Shown: positions 59,401 through 64,000 of the stretch, one piece after another | How the letters are laid out: each line of letters starts with the position of its first letter | Numbering within the stretch: the first letter of the stretch is position 1 | Origin: Rhizophlyctis rosea | Lineage: Eukaryota > Chytridiomycota > Chytridiomycetes > Rhizophlyctidales > Rhizophlyctidaceae | Assembly (NCBI GenBank): GCA_027596075.1 | Contig: JADGJC010000131.1 | Location: 1 to 64,000, forward strand | DNA: 64,000 nucleotides | Direction of reading: 5' to 3' | Notes under the pieces: generated by a model | Database searches by the model: none | Told to the model about the DNA's origin: nothing | Seen by the model: the letters and a program-made list of their open reading frames with translations, nothing else | Translations under genes and position numbers: made by a program

Positions 59401-60127
59401 AACTTTGCTACGCAGCAAGCCTTGAGGATCGCGGAGCAATCGCATTGGTGTAGGTGCATCATTCTTGCCCCTGGGTGGTAGTATATCACTTATATCTCCC
59501 TGACTTTTTACGGTAACTACCGAACTACCCATGTGGGGAAAAAGGGCACTGCGAGCGATCTCGACAAATATTCTTCTAAAGGGGTCATTCTTGCAGATAC
59601 CCGGACTAAACAAGTCGCCTTACTGTTGCAGGATATGGTGATCCAGGTATGCAAGCTGCACGCATCAAGTCGGTAGCTGTATTCAAAAGTGAATTTCGTC
59701 TGCCTGGCCGGTTTGGCTTTTCCAGTCAAGTGTGGCCATTTTTGGTCAATCGATATCTGAATTGATGTTGCTGATGTTTGTACGAAAATGCACTGAAAAG
59801 TCACGCTCAAGTCTATGCTAACTTATGAAGCCCCAAAATATCGATAACAGAGCAAACGAGAGGACGCACAGGGAGAACGCCTGATTCCGATCAATCACAA
59901 ATGTAAGATGATTGGCTTATTGGCCATAGTCCGCAATGGGAAGTACCATCGATGGCACCATAGAAACGCTAACTCCTTGCCGCGTAATGCCGGATGATCG
60001 CACCATCATTTGTCTCACAACCTTCACCCGTCCAATAACAAGCGAAAGCGTATACGATATCCGTTTGATGATTTTCATACGACCCCTATCTTCGTCTCTT
60101 ACCTACATCTGCATCCTTGCATCAACC
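53439..60127. other. Gene-poor 6.7 kb, nothing recognised
   Basis: No frame on either strand shows a known family, a convincing splice join or the codon style of neighbouring genes. The only clear structure is a 31-bp tandem duplication at 56478-56538. No tRNA, transposase or retroelement motif was found by eye. Confidence 0.45.
56478..56538. repeat. 31-bp direct repeat, two copies
   Basis: The unit begins gacgaactccagcatgttc and continues aggttcaaggcg; the second copy follows immediately with one t-to-c difference. It lies in non-coding DNA. Confidence 0.8.
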
Positions 60128-63100
60128 TCACCCGTCAACCTTCCCCCCACTACATATCCTCTTCAGTTTCCCTGCTTCATCCTCATCACCCGCCCGTCCC
60201 GCCGGCTTCTTTCGCAAATTCGGACTAAGCTTCATTGATATCACATTCCCCCTATCGTCTCCCGCCAGCAAAATCGGCTCGAACGCATTGAAAGATACAT
60301 GCGTCAGCTTAGCTTTGCGAACGACGGGCTGTTCGCAGATCGGGTCGTATTTGTTTTCGTTTAGGTCGAAGACGAAGACCTGAAGTAAAGGAATGCGCAA
60401 AAAGTCAGAACTACCGGGTGAGGTATCAGGAAGAAGTTCATTGAGACGGACCTTTCCATCTGCTGTTACGGCGGCGAACACCGTACTTGAGTAGGGTGCC
60501 CATGCAACGTCTCCAACCGAACTGCCAAGATCGAATGTCATGATTGGTTTGGGGTTATCATGGTCCCAGAGCTTAACCGTCCAATCTGCTGAAGCGGATA
60601 GGAAGACGGAAGGAAGGAAGGCGTTGTATCGAACGGTGTAGACGGACATTTGGTGACCCTGAAGAAGGCCAAAAATAATCAATAATCATCTCGGACATAC
60701 GTTGCACATTACAGTCGAACGCAGCATGTGAACAAGGAGCAGGACGCCTATACCGACCTCAAAACTCAAGAGGTACAAACTATTATACTCTTTCGAGCAC
60801 TTATGGATCCTTCCTTCCTCCGTGCCCACCACGAACACTGGATCCGTCTTCTTGTTGAAGTCAAAGCAGCAGCCTCCTGCTAGACCAAAGAGTTTCTGAT
60901 CTTCCCCTACTGCACCGTTCTTTTGCTGGGAGGTGAAGTAGGGGTCCATGTCGTAACGGAGTTTCAGCGCGTCCTGTAAAGCGCAAAAAATGAAGGTTGC
61001 GAACAAAGAGGTATGGATCTCAGTAAACGTACGGTGTACATCAACTCGTTCTTCGTTAGCGTCCATTGTGTGACACGGCCGTCGGATGAGATGGAGAAGA
61101 AGTTCATGTTGTCGTCCAGGTCGTCTTTTTGCCATGCCACCTATCCTCGTTTGCCCCTGTTAGCCGCGTGCGACAAGTTCTTCAGCGCGCGGGAAACAAG
61201 CAGAAAGCCTTACCTGCCACACCGGATCGGTGTGCTTCCCAGCTCGTGATGATGACCGGAACACAGGTACATCCGCCTTCTTCTGGATGTTGTAGACCAG
61301 TACCGTACCATCATACAACCCCACCGCAAGCATTGACGAATGCTATGGGACCATCAAGAAAATCCGTAAGATCATCTCACTCCATCTTGACACCAGAGGC
61401 AACCACAACCACTCCCTCACCTGCGGATGAAACTCCAAACACATAACCCCACTCTCCGTCGTATACAAAAACTCCGGATAACTCGAATTCTTCAACGTAA
61501 AGCACGCGATCATCCCCGCGCCCTGTTTAGAGAAGTCGTAGGACCCGTACCCCACGGCGAATAGGTCCGGGAAATGGGGGTTCCATCCGAGGGAAGTGAC
61601 CATCTTGCGTTTGTCTTTGTCGTGGCAGAATTTCCAGAGGGGGAGGAGTGTGCCGCCTGTGTTTGTGGTGGGTCGGGGTTTGTCAGAGGGTTTTCCGTAT
61701 GTGTTTGCTGACGTTCATGCAGAGGGGTCTTTTAGGCAACTTACTCTTCTTATCTCCCAACTCATCCGCCGCATCCTCCCAATACTTGTAATCTTGCGCC
61801 ACCTCATCAAATGTATTCTGGTTCGCCATACGCTCCATGATTGTGAGTGCTTTGCGCAGCTCGGGGTTTTTGTAGTACACGTCGTCGCCGTGTGCGTCAC
61901 GGTCAAGTGGTAATGTTGAGTGAGCATCGTCGCGGTGCAGTTTGGCGGCTCCGGCGGGTGGCGCCTGTATATGAGTAAACGGTGTGAGGGATCTCTTTCC
62001 GAACATGAGGAGTAGATAGAAAAAAGGAGAGGAGACGTACCTTTGACTTGTCTTTGAGGGCCTTTTCCTTCTGCTGCTGATCTTCCATGTATGCGTCGAA
62101 GATGGCCCACTGGCTGACGGTATCGCTGAATATGCGTTGTGGTGGAGGCTCGGTGTTGGTCCAACGTTCCTGGTTGTATGTATGCGTTAGAATTTGATCC
62201 GCTAGATGTTAGATGTTTGGATTCATGTGTCATTCCATTGCCCATTTCTATAGTCACTACTGCTCCCTCATGGTTTACAAAGTTCCCATCATCCGGGTGG
62301 TGCCAATCTCCAAGTCTTACGATAGGATTTTCATCCTCCTCCAGTAAGATCAGTCTCTGCATTTCATTTGTCAGAAACTCTCGGCTGTCTCATTTCCACC
62401 CATACCAGCCTCTCCATAACATGCCACGCATCCATTTCGAACAGCACTACAATCATCACCCACCAGAACCTACCCGATACGGATTATTCACAGTCTGCGA
62501 CGCCCTTTCACTGAAATTGAACTGATTCCGTAACGGTCCTTTGGGTTTCTTCTCCTCCTCCACCGGTGCCTCTGGTGCCCCCTCGCCAGTTGGTGCTGTA
62601 TCCGGTTTGACTGGCGTCTCACCTCCTTCTCCACCCACCGCTCCCTCTGCTGCATCTCCTCCCCCTTCTGCTCCAGCTTCTCCTTCTGCTTTGACAAGTG
62701 CGGCGGGTTGAGCGAGGTCGTCGGTGTTTTTGTAGATTAGGTAGCTGTGATATATAAGAGGAAAGGTATTAGTCGATTGCAAGATATAGTTTATTTGAAA
62801 GCAGACGCACAAAACCACTATTCACAAATCGCTCGCATTCCCCCCTCGAAACCCCTTTTGCTCTGTCCGATATATTCCATTACATACTTACCCATCAAAC
62901 TCATAATGCACAATCAAATGATCCATATTCGGGCTGGCTTTAAACACTTGCTCCTTATAGTTATACCGAGCAATGTTCTGCGGTGCATGCGGGTTGTTGG
63001 CGTTGAGGATGCGGGTGAGTTCTTCGTCGAGCTCGGCTTCGGTGAGTTGCAGTTGACCGGGGGGTTTGAGGAGGACTTTGGGCTGGCGAATGCATGGCGG

Positions 63101-63355
63101 AAGTATGTTCCATTAGTATGGGGAATGGTGGAGAACTCAGATTGCCAACTTACGGGTAGCCAGTCGTCGGCGCCGCTTGCTGCACCTGCGTCACCATCAG
63201 GCGGATTTGACCGGAGAGAATGCGTGGACATAGTGCGGCCGCCGAGGGCAGCTTCTGGAGCGACCTATTCAGGGAATATGTTGAGAAGCTGCAGATAATG
63301 TGAATTAGGGCTGAGCATCGTATCTTTTCACCTTTGGTCGCCGAATGGACTTCAT
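60128..63355 (-). CDS. DNAI1: Axonemal outer-arm dynein intermediate chain 1
   Basis: DNAI1 (Chlamydomonas IC78/ODA9) is a WD-repeat subunit at the base of the outer dynein arm in motile flagella. The gene starts with an 8-codon exon (63355-63332, MKSIRRPK) and runs through about a dozen exons to TGA at 60130-60128. Conserved blocks in order: [20 protein letters not shown] followed by [95 protein letters not shown] [119 protein letters not shown]. An acidic Glu/Gly-rich insert follows HYEFDG. This is the strongest evidence that the organism makes flagellated zoospores. Confidence 0.96.
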
Positions 63356-63734
63356 TGTGACGACAGTATATGCCGGACGATTTTCGTGATCAGGGGCAGG
63401 ACAGATGCTGTTTGGTGGATGTGATGCTGGACGGACGCAGCAGAAAGGATGGGTGCACTTGTGAGGGGACAAAGATAGTGAAGCGATGTCAGAGTAAGTA
63501 TATCCTTTTCCAACATTGCTGCCCTTGCAAGGATGAGTAACATGTCCGAACTCCTTCCTCCTCGTCCTGGATAGATGGATGCTTGACACGCGGGTTCAGG
63601 GTCCGATCGATTCGGCTTATGTCAGCATATGATCATCACCTCCGATTTCATCCCACCACCCAGTCCCTTTCCCAAAAAACACCCACATACGCCTTTCCGC
63701 AAAACGCACTAAACGACTGCAAACTACCAGAAAC
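63356..63734. promoter_or_regulatory. Short divergent promoter, DNAI1 and unknown gene
   Basis: Only 379 bp separate the DNAI1 ATG on minus (63355) from the next ATG on plus (63735), so the two genes may share a bidirectional promoter. Confidence 0.45.
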
Positions 63735-64000
63735 ATGGCCTCTAAAGAAAATGAAGAACCCCACCCAATCGAACTCAAAGCCCACAACCTCCTCTCCAAT
63801 ATCTCGCCGTCCGAAGCCCTAGCCTACATCGCAACAGTGTCCACAGACTTTATCCACGGCACCATCGCCACAATCGAAGAACTATACCTCCCGGAAACAA
63901 AACTCGTTGTCAACCGCGACGGCGGCCAGATCAACATTTTTAAATGGGAAGAGGGTCCAAGATTGTTGATCAAGGCGACGTTGAGGGGTGACCCTTTTCC
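63735..64000 (+). CDS. Hypothetical protein, 5' part only (runs off right edge)
   Basis: An ATG at 63735 opens a frame of at least 88 codons to the window edge without a stop. It reads MASKENEEPHPIELKAHNLL, with SPSEALAYIATVSTDFIHGT, LYLPETKLVVNRDGGQINIF and EEGPRLLIKATLRGDPF. Alternating hydrophobic and charged residues suggest a soluble alpha/beta protein. No signal peptide, membrane helix or known motif is visible, and I do not recognise a family. The codon use (C-rich third positions) matches neighbouring genes, supporting a real gene. It is head-to-head with DNAI1, making a co-regulated flagellar gene possible but unproven. Confidence 0.6.
   Translation, partial: MASKENEEPHPIELKAHNLLSNISPSEALAYIATVSTDFIHGTIATIEELYLPETKLVVNRDGGQINIFKWEEGPRLLIKATLRGDPF

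Noticed and set aside
1..64000. CRISPR array, bacterial operons or prophage
   Set aside because: Spliceosomal introns throughout, eukaryote-only families and no spaced direct repeats rule these out.

Overview
This window is nuclear DNA from a flagellated (zoosporic) fungus, most likely a chytrid. The genes are intron-rich: GT-AG introns, mostly 50-110 nt, often with CTRAC-like branch sites. The gene content is fungal: an APSES/ankyrin MBF-type cell-cycle factor, a TRK potassium transporter, a Kre9-like GPI protein and a fungal-style ALAS. It is combined with genes that most Dikarya lack: axonemal outer-arm dynein intermediate chain DNAI1, a PIH1-domain protein of the dynein-assembly type, PrimPol, and the cobalamin-trafficking protein MMADHC. 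The species cannot be fixed from the sequence alone.

Layout, left to right. 1-5.2 kb: MBP1-like factor and a multi-C2H2 protein, both minus. 5.7-9.2 kb: MMADHC followed, with no intergenic space and in one joinable reading frame, by a DENND11-type DENN protein. 9.5-11.1 kb: PIH1-domain protein (minus). 11.1-16.5 kb: a looser region with an assembly gap whose two edges are the same sequence, a tandem-duplicated coiled-coil gene (one intact copy, one decayed), and an unknown two-exon gene. 16.6-20.8 kb: a 1,353-aa, N-myristoylated, Q-rich repeat protein (minus). 21.3-23.6 kb: PrimPol. 23.8-24.6 kb: tetraspanin-like protein. 25.9-27.1 kb: CsbD-type stress protein and a 65-aa basic protein. 27.7-30.8 kb: TBC1D13-type RabGAP. 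32.7-36.1 kb: TRK. 36.4-37.7 kb: broken F-box gene. 39.1-41.5 kb: two cell-surface proteins. 41.5-46.0 kb: no gene seen. 46.0-48.0 kb: triple zinc-knuckle protein. 48.6-50.0 kb: NCBP2/CBP20 (minus). 51.5-53.4 kb: ALAS. 53.4-60.1 kb: no gene seen. 60.1-63.4 kb: DNAI1 (minus), head-to-head with an unknown gene that runs off the right edge.

There is no operon-like logic. The genes are mostly housekeeping, membrane-traffic and flagellar. DNAI1 and the PIH1 protein belong to the axonemal dynein pathway. ALAS and MMADHC are both tetrapyrrole-related (haem synthesis and B12 handling). DENND11 and TBC1D13 are Rab-regulator families. I modelled introns by hand. The summed exon lengths keep frame for MBP1, the C2H2 gene, MMADHC/DENND11, PIH1, the coiled-coil gene, the 15.1-kb gene, PrimPol, CsbD, TBC1D13, TRK, both surface proteins, the zinc-knuckle gene, NCBP2 and ALAS. 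No tRNA, rRNA, CRISPR array or clearly recognisable transposon was found by eye.
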